From an uncultured Eubacteriales bacterium (lineage in GTDB: Bacteria; Bacillota; Clostridia; Oscillospirales; Acutalibacteraceae): a stretch of DNA of 64,000 nucleotides. Below, one piece after another: positions 1 to 7,911 of this stretch. Position 1 is the stretch's first letter; each line of letters begins with the position of its first letter. The DNA lies in NCBI GenBank assembly GCA_934477125.1, contig CAKSOL010000004.1:149181-213180 (forward strand), read 5' to 3'. The notes beneath the pieces are model-generated. The model had not been told where the DNA came from. It saw only the letters and a program-made list of their open reading frames with translations, and searched no databases. Position numbers and translations under genes: made by a program.

Positions 1-30
1 TCAAATAAAGAATTATATTTCTACCGAGTT

Positions 31-53
31 CGGGCGGCGCAGGGTGCCGCCCG
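31..53. repeat. GC-rich hairpin repeat, family C copy 1
   Basis: A perfect inverted repeat, CGGGCGGC / GCCGCCCG, encloses GCAGGGT. The same hairpin or a close variant recurs near 24113, 46668, 46816, 48358 and 50379. It has no T-tract of its own, so it is called a repeat and not a terminator. Confidence 0.75.
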
Positions 54-64
54 AATTTAATCGT

Positions 65-134
65 CAGATGTCAGATATGCGAAGCGAAAGGTCTTGCAGG
101 TCTAATGTCTAACATCTAATATCTAAAATCTAAC
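65..134. repeat. Heptad repeat locus H1 (TCTAAYR tract)
   Basis: Five consecutive heptads of the TCTAAYR type occupy 101-134, preceded by the conserved phrase GTCTTGCAGG found at other loci. A degenerate opposite arm (CAGATGTCAGATA) lies at 65-77, so this may be a shrunken full element. The tract ends 13 bases before the DUF4317 start codon. Confidence 0.85.
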
Positions 135-147
135 TTGGAGCCTTTTT

Positions 148-1275
148 ATGAATGAAAAAGAAATCGCGGAAATACGCCGCCGTTTTAACCCTCAGAAAAC
201 CAACATAACCAAAATCCGCGGCTGTCTCGTCAACGAAAAAAGCGAGATAGTCAGCGAGTTTTCCCAGCCGGTCGCAACCCTTATGCAGGACGAGGCGGAG
301 TCGCTTTTCGCCGTTCTCAAAAAGGTGCTTTCGGGAGGGATTGACAAAAATCTTATCGATATCGCCTTTTCAAACGAGCAGGTTCTCGGAGCAGAGGAGC
401 ATAAACGTCTGCTGGCTCTGCGCGACACCGCTCTTTCGGACGACAGCGCGGTCAGGTCGCTTTTTGCCGACATTATCTCCGCCGTTCATATAGACGGAAA
501 CTATCTTATTCTTCTCGCCTGCGACAGCTATGATGTTTTCACCTATTCAAAGGACGGCGAAAAGGGCGAGGATTCGGGCGAGATGTTCCGGTATTTTGTC
601 TGCGGAGTATGTCCGCTCAAGCTGACGCGGCCGCAGCTGAGCTTTGCCGCTTTCGACAACGCTTTTCACGGCATAGCCGCAAATTCGGTTGTTTCCGCGC
701 CCGAAATCGGGTTTATGTTCCCGACCTTTGACGACCGGATGGGGAATATCTACAATGCGCTGTTTTACGCAAAAAATGCCTCGGTTGACTATTCCGGGGT
801 CGTTGAGTCGCTCTTTAAGGCGGAAATTCCGATGCCTGCCGCTCAGCAAAAGGAAACCTTCGGCTATATTCTGCGCGAAACGATAAACGACGAATGTAAC
901 CTTGAGGTTATGCAGGCCATTCACGAGCAGGTAAATGAAATGGTTGAGGAGCACAAGGAGAGCCGTTCCGAAGAGCCGCTTGCCGTTTCAAAGGAGGATA
1001 TTTCGGAAATTCTGCGCTCCTGCGAGGTTGCGGACGAGCGGATAGAGTCGTTTGAAAAGACCTATGACGAGACGTTCGGCGGAAAAACGCGGCTCAATCC
1101 TAAAAATCTTGTTGACACAAAGCAGTTCGAGGTTCATACCTCCGATGTTACGGTTAAGGTTAAGCCGGAGCGCTGCGAGCTGCTCCAGACGCGGATTATC
1201 GACGGGGTTAAGTATATTTTAATCCGGGCGGACGAGGCGGTTGAGGTCAACGGCGTTTCGATAAATCTCGAATAG
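148..1275 (+). CDS. DUF4317 family protein
   Basis: This is a 375-residue soluble protein. The N-terminus (MNEKEIAEIRRRFNPQK) and overall layout fit the DUF4317 family, which is common in Clostridia and has no established function. I see no signal peptide, membrane segment or catalytic motif. The ATG has a Shine-Dalgarno-like TTGGAG about eight bases upstream, directly after a heptad repeat. The C-terminal part from about residue 320 (VHTSDVTVKVKPERCELL) resembles a small beta-rich domain. There is no obvious operon partner; the YlbJ-like gene follows after about 140 bases. The family call is from memory of the family and the role is unknown. Confidence 0.8.
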   Translation: MNEKEIAEIRRRFNPQKTNITKIRGCLVNEKSEIVSEFSQPVATLMQDEAESLFAVLKKVLSGGIDKNLIDIAFSNEQVLGAEEHKRLLALRDTALSDDSAVRSLFADIISAVHIDGNYLILLACDSYDVFTYSKDGEKGEDSGEMFRYFVCGVCPLKLTRPQLSFAAFDNAFHGIAANSVVSAPEIGFMFPTFDDRMGNIYNALFYAKNASVDYSGVVESLFKAEIPMPAAQQKETFGYILRETINDECNLEVMQAIHEQVNEMVEEHKESRSEEPLAVSKEDISEILRSCEVADERIESFEKTYDETFGGKTRLNPKNLVDTKQFEVHTSDVTVKVKPERCELLQTRIIDGVKYILIRADEAVEVNGVSINLE

Positions 1276-1415
1276 CCGCCGAAAGACCGCGGCGGCGAAT
1301 TTTTGCAGTCCCCGGAGCATAGAATTTAGCGTAGGGCAGAGGGGTCTGACCCGTCTGCGCCCGATATTGCGGCTTTCCGCCGCGGCAAAAGCCGGTTTCG
1401 GGGTGGTAAAAAATT

Positions 1416-2423
1416 ATGAAAAAAGCGGTTTCGGTAATATTTGCAGCGGCGTTTATTCTTATGATGCTGATTTCTCCCGACCGCTGCCGTTCCGGCGCGC
1501 TTTCGGGGCTGGAGCTTTGCGGCAGGGTTGTTATACCCTCGCTTTTCCCGTTCGCGGTCTGCGCGCTTATGCTTATGAGAGCAGGCGCGGCAAACGGCTT
1601 TAAAAAAATATTCGGCGCATACGGCGAATGTGCGGCGGTTATTCTGCTTTCCTCGCTCGGAGGGTATCCTGTCGGAGCGGGGCTTGTAAGAGAGCTTTAT
1701 TCCTCCGGCGCGCTCGACCGCAAAAGCGCGCGGCTGCTGCTCTGCTGTTCGGTCAATGCGGGACCCGCTTTTTTGGTTATCGCGGTAGGCAGCGGCGTTT
1801 TCGGCTCGCGGACTGCCGGTTATGTTCTGCTTTTTTCGCATATTGCGGCTAATCTTGTTATCGCGGCGGCGATACTGCCGTTTATAAAGCCGTCAGGGGC
1901 TGCCGCCAGGGAGAAGTCTGCCGGTGATTTATTCGTAGGCGCGGCGGCGGACGCGGCAGGCTCGATGCTCTCGGTCTGCGCTTTTGTTATATTTTTTTCC
2001 GCTTTCACAGCCTATCTTTCGGCGGCGGCTGTCCGCTTTCCGTTTTTAAGGGCGGTTTCCGACCTTTGCGAGGTCACCGCCGGAACGGCGCGCTGCGGAA
2101 ATTTTTATATTGCCGCGTTTTTGCTCGGATTTGCCGGATTTTCGGTCTGGTTTCAGGTTATGGCGGCGTCGGGCGAGGTAGGTCTGTCACCGCTGTTCGC
2201 TCCGGCAAGGCTGGCTCAGGGGGTTTTAAGCGCGCTGCTTGCGTTTCTGCTCTGCAAAATTTTAAGGCTCCGCCTGCCGACGGTCGGCAACGGGATCTCT
2301 TTCGGAGTTGGTTCAACGGTCTCCGGCGCGGCGGCGGCGGTGTCGCTGGCGGTTATGCTGCTGCTGCTGATTTTAAGGCTTTCCTCCGACAAGCCGTTCA
2401 GGCTCAAAGGGGAAATTTTATAA
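1416..2423 (+). CDS. ylbJ: YlbJ-like sporulation integral membrane protein
   Basis: This 335-residue, very hydrophobic protein has about eight predicted membrane segments. The conserved LGGYPVGAGLV segment (about residues 81-91) and the CSVNAGPAFLVIAVGSG segment (about 110-126) match the YlbJ/nucleoside-recognition (Gate) membrane family. In Bacillus subtilis ylbJ is expressed in sporulation under SigE and supports engulfment and spore formation; whether that holds here is inference. It starts at an ATG after a weak GGTGG site and is followed by a hairpin terminator. It is slightly shorter than the roughly 400-residue Bacillus protein. Other sporulation genes in the window (spoVB-like, spoVAE, spoVT fragment) support the assignment. 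Confidence 0.75.
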   Translation: MKKAVSVIFAAAFILMMLISPDRCRSGALSGLELCGRVVIPSLFPFAVCALMLMRAGAANGFKKIFGAYGECAAVILLSSLGGYPVGAGLVRELYSSGALDRKSARLLLCCSVNAGPAFLVIAVGSGVFGSRTAGYVLLFSHIAANLVIAAAILPFIKPSGAAAREKSAGDLFVGAAADAAGSMLSVCAFVIFFSAFTAYLSAAAVRFPFLRAVSDLCEVTAGTARCGNFYIAAFLLGFAGFSVWFQVMAASGEVGLSPLFAPARLAQGVLSALLAFLLCKILRLRLPTVGNGISFGVGSTVSGAAAAVSLAVMLLLLILRLSSDKPFRLKGEIL

Positions 2424-2442
2424 CGTTTTTTTTGCGGTTTAA

Positions 2443-2468
2443 AAGGGACTGTCTTATGACAGCCCCTT
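2443..2468. terminator. Hairpin between convergent ylbJ-like gene and RHH gene
   Basis: The inverted repeat AAGGGACTGTC / GACAGCCCCTT closes on a TTAT loop and is flanked by A/T-rich sequence on both sides. Its place between convergent genes suggests a bidirectional terminator. Confidence 0.6.
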
Positions 2469-2476
2469 AAATTATA

Positions 2477-2671
2477 TCATTCTTCGATTTTCACAATATC
2501 AATCGCGGCATTTAAAAGCAAATTTACAAGCTCATTCCGCGAGCGGTTTGTTTTAGCCGATAAATCGTCCAAGCGTTTTATCAGCTCATCCTTCATTCTA
2601 ACAGAAATAATTTTGCAGCCGTCATCGCCCCTGCGGACGTTCTTTTTTGTTATTTTTATTACATCTGCCAT
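2477..2671 (-). CDS. Ribbon-helix-helix DNA-binding protein
   Basis: This 64-residue protein has a typical MetJ/Arc/CopG fold pattern: a beta strand (CKIISVRMKDELIKRL, about residues 18-33), then two helices with the turn SAKTNRSRNELVNLLL. Such proteins bind DNA as dimers and often autoregulate or act as antitoxins. No toxin gene is adjacent, so an antitoxin role is not supported. The ATG has a good AGGTGAT site. The upstream spacer contains a divergent consensus promoter driving the small membrane protein at 2800, so that gene is the most likely local target. Confidence 0.8.
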   Translation of the reverse strand: MADVIKITKKNVRRGDDGCKIISVRMKDELIKRLDDLSAKTNRSRNELVNLLLNAAIDIVKIEE

Positions 2672-2701
2672 AATATCACCTCATTATATTTATATTTTAT
2701 C

Positions 2702-2731
2702 TTGACAAACGCGGTGATGATATATTATAAT
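2702..2731 (+). promoter_or_regulatory. SigA-type promoter for the 2800 gene
   Basis: TTGACA (2702-2707), an 18-base spacer and TATAAT (2726-2731) match the housekeeping consensus exactly. It sits in the spacer between the divergent RHH regulator and the small membrane protein. Confidence 0.75.
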
Positions 2732-2799
2732 TATGTAGTATATTATATAATACAGTTGGTAGTTTAAATTTCGGCTATGAAAATACAGAGGGGATTATT

Positions 2800-3093
2800 A
2801 TGTGGGGTGACTGGATACCGGTCATAATTTTATCTGCTTGTGTAGTTGTTTTAATGGTCGAAACAGTCTCTGTTTTAAAAGTTTACAGAAATACCGAAAA
2901 CGATGAAAAGAAACGAAAGGAACATAAAGCAGAAGCTGTCGCCTGCTTGGCTTTTGCAATAATAACTACTGTGTTTATTATTTTTTATATGATACCGAAT
3001 GCCGTTTATTACAGTAACCATCCTATGACGGTTTCGGTATTTTTAAAGCCCGGTATACGCTTTTCGGCGTATACCGGGCTGTCTAATGTCTAA
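2800..3093 (+). CDS. Small two-helix membrane protein, unknown
   Basis: This is a 97-residue protein with two hydrophobic segments (about residues 6-25 and 47-70) separated by a charged, Lys/Glu-rich loop. I do not recognise a family. The last 20 or so codons run through a strong terminator-like hairpin at 3047-3080, and the final codons and TAA come from heptad locus H2. The natural C-terminus may therefore have been replaced by hairpin and repeat sequence. Codon usage is more A/T-rich than in neighbouring genes, and the gene has its own consensus promoter. It could be recently acquired; function is unknown. Confidence 0.55.
   Translation: MWGDWIPVIILSACVVVLMVETVSVLKVYRNTENDEKKRKEHKAEAVACLAFAIITTVFIIFYMIPNAVYYSNHPMTVSVFLKPGIRFSAYTGLSNV
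3047..3080 (+). terminator. Long perfect hairpin overlapping the gene end
   Basis: AGCCCGGTATACGC pairs perfectly with GCGTATACCGGGCT over 14 bases, across a six-base loop. There is no clean T-tract, because the H2 repeat begins immediately after it. It overlaps the 3' end of the 2800-3093 reading frame. Confidence 0.55.
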
Positions 3094-3122
3094 TGTCTAA
3101 TATCTAATATCTAACGTCTAAT
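3081..3122. repeat. Heptad repeat locus H2
   Basis: Six tandem TCTAAYR heptads fill the gap between two convergent genes. They provide the TAA stop of the plus-strand gene and begin directly after the TGA stop of the minus-strand yifB gene. Confidence 0.85.
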
Positions 3123-4652
3123 TCAGTTCACTCCCCAATATTTTCGGTCGAGGCTGCGGAAGCGTATCGCGGTTAAAATATGGGTCTTTCCGATTTTTTC
3201 TTCTCCTGCAAGGTCTGCCGAGGTTCTCGCAACCTTTAAAATGCGGTCGTATGCGCGCGCGGAAAGTCCGAGCCGGTCAAAGCTCGCTTTGAGGTATTCC
3301 GCGGCATCGTCGGTCATAACGCAGAATTCTCTGAGCATTGCCGGGGTAAGTCTCGCGTTGCAGCTGATACCGCTGCCGGCGTAGCGTTTCTGCTGAATCT
3401 CTCGCGCGCGGCAGACGCGTTCCTTTATTTCAGCCGAGCTTTCCGAGGGACGGGCGTCGGAAAGGGCGTTGTAATCAACCGGCCCGACCTCAATTTGCAG
3501 GTCAATTCTGTCGAGCATAGGTCCCGAAATTCTGCCGAGGTATTTTGAAACCGCGCCCGGAGCGCAGGTGCAGCGGCGTGTCGGATGACCGAAATAGCCG
3601 CAGGGGCAGGGATTCATAGCCGCAACAAGCATAAAATTGCTCGGAAAGGTTGCCGAACCGCTCGCGCGCGAGACCGTTACGCAGCCGCTTTCAATCGGCT
3701 GTCGGAGCGCCTCCATAGCGCCGCGCGAAAATTCGGGCAGCTCATCGAGAAAAAGAACGCCGTTATGGGCAAGGGAAATCTCGCCGGGGCGCGGAACGGT
3801 TCCGCCGCCGGTCAGTCCCGGAGTGCTTATGGTATGGTGAGGAGCGCGGAAGGGGCGGATGCTCGTAAGCGGGTGTTCCCCGTTCAAAATTCCGGCTATC
3901 GAATGAATTTTCGCCGTTTCGACCGACTCCCCGAAGGTCATTTCGGGCAGAATTGTCGGCAGGCGCATGGCGAGCATACTTTTTCCCGAACCGGGAGGTC
4001 CTATCATCAGAATATTATGACCTCCTGCCGCGGCGGTTTCAAGCGCTTTTTTCGCGGCGATATGTCCGCGGACATCGCTGAAATCAAGTCTCGCCGCATC
4101 GGGTATTACGGGGTCGGACGCAGGAACGGCAGCAGGAATAAGCTCCTCGCCGCGCAGATGCTTTATAAGGGCGGAAACGCTCTCGACGCCGTATACCTCA
4201 ATACCCTCGGCGACAGCTCCCTCAGCCGCGTTTTCGGCAGGAACAAAGAGCTTTTTCGCATTTTCCGCGCGGGCGGTAAGCGCCATTGCGAGAACGCCGC
4301 GGACGCCCCTTACCCTGCCGTCGAGCGAGACCTCGCCGAGAAATATACAGTCGGAAATATCCGCCTTGAGCTGACCGGAGGCTATAAGAATCGATATAAG
4401 AATAGGAAGGTCGTAAACCGACCCCTCCTTTTTTCTGTCCGCCGGGGCGAGGTTTACGGTTATCCGTCCGGTCGGAAATTTAAAGCCGCTGTTTTTAACG
4501 GCGGCGTGAACCCGGTCGCGCGACTCGCGAATCGCGGTATCGGGCAGACCGACGAGGTTAAAAGCCGGCAAGCCTGCCGAAACGTCCGCCTCGACCTTTA
4601 TCATATAGGAATCCAATCCGAACAGTCCGACGCTTTTCAGCCCTGCAAACAT
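3123..4652 (-). CDS. yifB: YifB/ComM family Mg-chelatase-like AAA+ ATPase
   Basis: This 509-residue protein starts at the ATG at 4652, where MFAGLKSVGLFGLDS begins the family's usual N-terminus after a GGGGGG site; an upstream in-frame extension is rejected. An N-terminal lobe carrying NLVGLPDTAIRESRDRV is followed by the AAA+ core with Walker A (GPPGSGKS, about residue 215), Walker B (LFLDELPEF) and the CPCGYFG zinc-like loop typical of the family. The Vibrio and Haemophilus relative ComM is a hexameric helicase promoting branch migration in natural transformation; the role in Clostridia is uncertain. It appears monocistronic, ending exactly where heptad locus H2 begins. Confidence 0.9.
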   Translation of the reverse strand: MFAGLKSVGLFGLDSYMIKVEADVSAGLPAFNLVGLPDTAIRESRDRVHAAVKNSGFKFPTGRITVNLAPADRKKEGSVYDLPILISILIASGQLKADISDCIFLGEVSLDGRVRGVRGVLAMALTARAENAKKLFVPAENAAEGAVAEGIEVYGVESVSALIKHLRGEELIPAAVPASDPVIPDAARLDFSDVRGHIAAKKALETAAAGGHNILMIGPPGSGKSMLAMRLPTILPEMTFGESVETAKIHSIAGILNGEHPLTSIRPFRAPHHTISTPGLTGGGTVPRPGEISLAHNGVLFLDELPEFSRGAMEALRQPIESGCVTVSRASGSATFPSNFMLVAAMNPCPCGYFGHPTRRCTCAPGAVSKYLGRISGPMLDRIDLQIEVGPVDYNALSDARPSESSAEIKERVCRAREIQQKRYAGSGISCNARLTPAMLREFCVMTDDAAEYLKASFDRLGLSARAYDRILKVARTSADLAGEEKIGKTHILTAIRFRSLDRKYWGVN

Positions 4653-4747
4653 CACGTTACCCCCTGATTCATCTGATCCGTCAGCCAGATATGACAATAT
4701 TATACACCCTTTTACAAATAAATACAACGGGGAGTTTAAGCAAAGCC

Positions 4748-4781
4748 AATGTCTATCGTCTAACGTCTAATTCTGATGTCT
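4748..4781. repeat. Heptad repeat locus H3
   Basis: Degenerate heptads (GTCTATC, GTCTAAC, GTCTAAT, then TCTGATG) form a short tract. It supplies the TAG stop and last codons of the minus-strand gene at 4767. Confidence 0.75.
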
Positions 4782-4964
4782 TACAAGCTCGTATTCGCCG
4801 TTATCCGGGCGGAAATACGGGCAGCCGGCGGTTTTCCCGGTTAAAAACGAAAGCATTTCGTCCTCATCGAGCGACTGTTCACAGCACCAGCAGTCGCTTT
4901 CAGGGTCGTAGCTGTAATTAACGCAGCTTTCGCAGCAGCCGCCTGAGTAACCGTTTCCGAGCAT
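4767..4964 (-). CDS. DUF6472-like small cysteine-rich protein
   Basis: This 65-residue protein has paired cysteines (CCESC near residue 10 and CWCC near 25), the acidic stretch LDEDEMLSF and a CPYF motif. These fit a small probable zinc-binding family annotated as DUF6472 in Clostridia; that family name is from memory. The ATG has a strong AGGAG site. The last residues (VRHQN) and stop lie in heptad locus H3. A role in metal binding or ribosome-associated regulation is possible, but nothing in the context decides it. Confidence 0.65.
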   Translation of the reverse strand: MLGNGYSGGCCESCVNYSYDPESDCWCCEQSLDEDEMLSFLTGKTAGCPYFRPDNGEYELVRHQN

Positions 4965-4991
4965 ATTTTTCTCCTTTTTTGATAAATTTTT

Positions 4992-5051
4992 GAACGGGAA
5001 TTCCGCCGCACCTGTCAGCGGAAAAACAAAATGCGGCGAAAACGCCGCAGA
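4992..5051 (-). repeat. Repeat family B, internally deleted copy B1
   Basis: In the minus orientation this shows the GCGGCG...CGCCGC start hairpin, the phrase TTTTTCCGCTGACAGGTGCG and then GGCGGAATTCCCG, the far end of the 180-bp family B element. The middle of about 110 bp present in the copies at 19108 and 55861 is missing. Confidence 0.7.
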
Positions 5052-5080
5052 AAGTAATCTGTTTTATAGAGTGGGGGATT

Positions 5081-5602
5081 TTAAAAATATTTCATTATTT
5101 TCGGTCTTATTCTGACCGAATACACAACCGAAATTCTCGCTACCGCTATATCGTAAACAACAAAAACAACGTTCGCCGCCGCCCACAGGGCGATTACTCC
5201 GATTTTCCCGTATTGCCCGAATTCATCGGTCGGGATACCCAAAAGCGGCGCAAAAACAAGGTAAACAACGGCTATCGCGCCGTTCGCCGCCGCCAGTCTT
5301 ACTATCCAGCGCAGAAAAAACGGTATATGCTCGGTCGCCGCCTTGAGTATCGGGTAATACCCGAATATCAGCGCATAAAGCAGCTTTGCCTCCGGCTCGG
5401 CAAGCAGCAAAACGGGAACGAGGGAAACAAGGTATGTGCCTAATGCCCACTTGCAGCCGATTTCAAAAACCGGAACCATTATAAAAAGTCCGGCAACGGC
5501 AGGAACGGCGTATGTTAAATAAGGAAAATAGGAGACAAGCATAAGCGCCGCCGCCAGCGCCGCGGAAATTCCGCAGAGCGTTATCCTTTTAGTCCGGTTC
5601 AT
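5081..5602 (-). CDS. Five- to six-helix integral membrane protein, possibly ECF-transporter S-component-like
   Basis: This 173-residue hydrophobic protein begins with a short basic N-terminus (MNRTKRITLCGISAALAAAL). That start and the size resemble substrate-capturing S components of ECF vitamin transporters, but no substrate signature is visible and no ECF ATPase genes are nearby. It lies 14 bases downstream of the J-domain gene on the same strand, so it is probably the last gene of the DUF5685-DnaJ transcript. Function is unknown; the transporter idea is inference from topology only. Confidence 0.55.
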   Translation of the reverse strand: MNRTKRITLCGISAALAAALMLVSYFPYLTYAVPAVAGLFIMVPVFEIGCKWALGTYLVSLVPVLLLAEPEAKLLYALIFGYYPILKAATEHIPFFLRWIVRLAAANGAIAVVYLVFAPLLGIPTDEFGQYGKIGVIALWAAANVVFVVYDIAVARISVVYSVRIRPKIMKYF

Positions 5603-5616
5603 AAATACTCACCCGC

Positions 5617-6225
5617 TCAGCAGCAGGGTATGAGGTCGCCGCCCATACACTCGCAGCAGCAATCGGCGCAGATTAGTCCCTGGCAGACGTCGCAGGCAGA
5701 GCAGCCGCCGTTATAATTCCCGGTGTTATAGGGGTTATAGCGCCGCCCGGTCTGTCTCTGCGCGTTGTTCATAGCCTGACGGTATTCCGCGTTCGAGGGG
5801 TCCATCCGGCAGGCGTTTGCAAAGCTGGTAAACGCGTTATCGAACCAGCCGCGGCGATACTGAACGGTTCCGTTAAGAAAATACCATTCCGCGCTGCGCG
5901 CCGCGGGGGGCACGCCGTCGAGCAGCTCCTGCGCCTCCTCAAGCTTGCCCCGGCTTATAAGCTGGCGAACCTCCGGAAACGCCGACGCGCCCTGATAGCC
6001 GCCCTGCGCGCCGCCGGCGCTGTCCTGAGCCTGACCGCGCCGCTCTGCCATTATCGTATCATAGGCTTCGTTGATTTCCTTCATTTTTTCGCCGGCAAGA
6101 TCCGAAAGGGGGTTATCGGCGTAATTATCGGGGTGATACTTCCTCGCCTGCTCGCGGTAAGCCGTTTTGATTTGTTCTTCGGTTGCGTCCCGGCTGACGC
6201 CGAGCACCGCATACGGGTCGTTCAT
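5617..6225 (-). CDS. J-domain protein with TPR-like middle and cysteine-rich tail
   Basis: This 202-residue protein carries an N-terminal J domain (about residues 1-65) with the diagnostic HPD motif (RKYHPDNY). The next part has TPR-like helices (about 85-155: EEAQELLDGVPP..., YRRGWFDNAFTSFANACRMDP). The tail holds about ten cysteines (CSACDVCQGLICADCCCEC). It lacks the G/F region and zinc repeats of DnaJ itself, so it is a specialised co-chaperone that probably delivers a client to DnaK. It overlaps the upstream DUF5685 gene by four bases (ATGA), implying coupled translation and a shared task. The cysteine-rich tail may bind metal or be lipid-modified; this is inference. Confidence 0.85.
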   Translation of the reverse strand: MNDPYAVLGVSRDATEEQIKTAYREQARKYHPDNYADNPLSDLAGEKMKEINEAYDTIMAERRGQAQDSAGGAQGGYQGASAFPEVRQLISRGKLEEAQELLDGVPPAARSAEWYFLNGTVQYRRGWFDNAFTSFANACRMDPSNAEYRQAMNNAQRQTGRRYNPYNTGNYNGGCSACDVCQGLICADCCCECMGGDLIPCC

Positions 6226-7055
6226 TTATTAAGCTCCTTTTTAAAAGTTTCTTCAAGTCCGAGGTAAATAATATTTCCGAGGATAGGCTCATATTTATAA
6301 AGCTTCAGCAGCTCAAACGCCTTGCCCGCCTCATTTATGCAGAAATAAAGCTGCGGCTCTATCCTTTCCCTTATTTTTTCCTTTGTTTCAAGTCCGCGCA
6401 GAACGTTATACGAGCCGTTTTTCACGTCCTTTTCCATATCGCAGGCGGCGTCCAGCAGGTAAATATATCTTCCGAGGCAGTAGCCCAGTCTGTCAAGCAC
6501 CCGTTTCTGCCCCTCGTCCTCGCTGCAAAGCGCGAAGATTTCGGAGAGCGCCCTCGCGGTAGGGTCGGCGGCGCGGTCGATATCCCGGCAGTCCGCCCGT
6601 TCAACGGCGTTCTGCGCGGAAATATACTCCGCGACGATTTTTTCAAGCTGAGGGAAACGCCGGGCGGCTTTTTTATGCGCCGCGCTGAAAACAGGTTTCA
6701 GCAGGCGGCAGCCGAATCTTTTAACGCCCTTTTCATCGGCTATATCGTCGGTCAGCTTATAATAAAGCATTATCATCGCCGCAGACGCCGGCATTTCGAG
6801 AGCGCCGCTGTTTTTACAGTAATTGCATTTTTTAAAAGGGTTAAAGGCGCAGCGTTTTCTTTCAAAGCCGTCGCAGCCGGGCATAAGCGCCAGCCGCAGG
6901 AGGGCTAAAAAGGTGAAATCATAGCTGAGGGTAAACCGGGAGAGAACGCCGTAGCTTTTACCGAGGCATCGGCAAAGGCTGCAATAAACCGCCTTATAAA
7001 GCTCCAGCTCCCTGACCTTCAGCTCCGGCTGAGCCGCGCGGATATATCCGAACAC
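6222..7055 (-). CDS. DUF5685 family protein
   Basis: This 277-residue protein has the cysteine-rich N-terminus of DUF5685 (YKAVYCSLCRCLGKSYG, about residues 19-35; CAFNPFKKCNYCKNSG, about 71-86) followed by a helical, Asp-rich domain. That domain includes DIADEKG and a later LLDAACDMEKDVKNGSYN segment. Spaced acidic motifs of this kind recall helical metal-binding or isoprenoid-synthase-like folds, but this is speculative. It starts with GTG after GGGGTG and overlaps the J-domain gene by four bases, so the two products probably act together. The family has no established function. Confidence 0.8.
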   Translation of the reverse strand: MFGYIRAAQPELKVRELELYKAVYCSLCRCLGKSYGVLSRFTLSYDFTFLALLRLALMPGCDGFERKRCAFNPFKKCNYCKNSGALEMPASAAMIMLYYKLTDDIADEKGVKRFGCRLLKPVFSAAHKKAARRFPQLEKIVAEYISAQNAVERADCRDIDRAADPTARALSEIFALCSEDEGQKRVLDRLGYCLGRYIYLLDAACDMEKDVKNGSYNVLRGLETKEKIRERIEPQLYFCINEAGKAFELLKLYKYEPILGNIIYLGLEETFKKELNK

Positions 7056-7124
7056 CCATCTTCACCCCTTTATATTTCCTATTTTATACGCGCCGGGGCT
7101 TCAAATGGTGAATAATGTGTAAAT

Positions 7125-7309
7125 TTAGACGTTAGATGTTAGATTTTAGACGGTAGATGCGGGGGGCGGAGGGATTGTGCGCTGACGGGAATATTGATAA
7201 ATACGTTGGTTTTTGCATTTTTTCTCAGCTTGCGGCGGCGATGATTTTGCCGGTTTGCAGGTCTAAAATCTAAAATCTAACGTCTATTGTCTAATGTCTA
7301 ACGTCTAAT
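7125..7309. repeat. Heptad repeat element H4, full-length
   Basis: A left arm of TTAGAYR heptads (7125-7158), a core (GGGGCGGAGGGATTGTGCGC, GATAAATACGTTGG) and a right arm of TCTAAYR heptads (7261-7309) form a roughly 185-base element. The arms are complementary and could pair. The right arm encodes the last residues and stop of the 7291 gene on the minus strand. Confidence 0.85.
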
Positions 7310-7698
7310 CTTCCCTTTTCGAGTCTTTTTGAAATCATTCCGGCGAACGGAACGCCGACAAAGCTCAGCAGCAGCCAGAAAAACGAATAGAGCGCGCATA
7401 TCTGCCCCGAAACGTTAAAGGGCATACGGCTGTAATCCCAAACGTTCTTTTTAAGAATAATATTGAAAACAACGCCGAAAATATATTCGATACCGGTTAT
7501 AAACGCGCTGCCTGCCGCCGCCTTTAAAAATCTTCCGCAGCGTTTCATCTGCCGGGAAATCGAGCTAAGCCCCAAAAACGAAAATCCGCCGGCGCAGAGC
7601 ATTGACCAATGGGTATAGCCGCGCCAGATGACCTCAATCATACCGTAGCCGCAGGCGCCGATTGAAAAAATTAAAAAATTACACTTTCTTTTGCTCAT
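7291..7698 (-). CDS. Putative ABC-transporter-type membrane protein (PF06541-like)
   Basis: This 135-residue protein has four predicted membrane segments. The pattern GACGYGMIEVIWRGYTHWS, then GIEYIFGVVFN, then WDYSRMPFNVSGQICALYSFFW, matches the short proteins annotated as putative ABC transporter permease (PF06541), whose true function is unknown. The ATG at 7698 has a GGTGAT site and is preferred to an upstream start. The C-terminal residues RLDVRH and the TAG stop are encoded by heptad element H4, so the original tail may have been replaced. Confidence 0.7.
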   Translation of the reverse strand: MSKRKCNFLIFSIGACGYGMIEVIWRGYTHWSMLCAGGFSFLGLSSISRQMKRCGRFLKAAAGSAFITGIEYIFGVVFNIILKKNVWDYSRMPFNVSGQICALYSFFWLLLSFVGVPFAGMISKRLEKGRLDVRH

Positions 7699-7782
7699 AA
7701 TTATCACCGAATATATTATTAGCAAAACCGCCGTTTTAAAACAGGAAAAAATTTAATTTAAGCCGGGCGGGCAAAGTGCGGC

Positions 7783-7819
7783 AAAAAACATCAGGCTCCC
7801 CTGATAACGGGAAGCCTGA
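7783..7819 (-). terminator. Rho-independent terminator of the aromatic operon
   Basis: On the minus strand TCAGGCTTCCC pairs with GGGGAGCCTGA and is followed by TGTTTTTT. It lies about 90 bases after the aroF stop codon. Confidence 0.8.
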
Positions 7820-7911
7820 CATTTATTTTTTAAAATTTTTCGGCGAAAAAGACGTTCTGCGAAAAAATTTCTGCGTTGACAGTTACGCGCCGACGCGTCC
7901 TATGTCAGAAT

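Noticed and set aside
100..134. Heptad tracts as short CRISPR arrays or micro-satellites of CRISPR type
   Set aside because: The unit is seven bases with no spacers, no leader and no cas genes in the window.
2477..3093. Toxin-antitoxin pair of the RHH protein and the small membrane protein
   Set aside because: The genes are divergent and the membrane protein does not resemble a known toxin; a regulator-target link is possible but a TA call is unsupported.
3585..4667. Plus-strand frame opposite yifB
   Set aside because: It is a shadow of a well-conserved AAA+ gene on the other strand.
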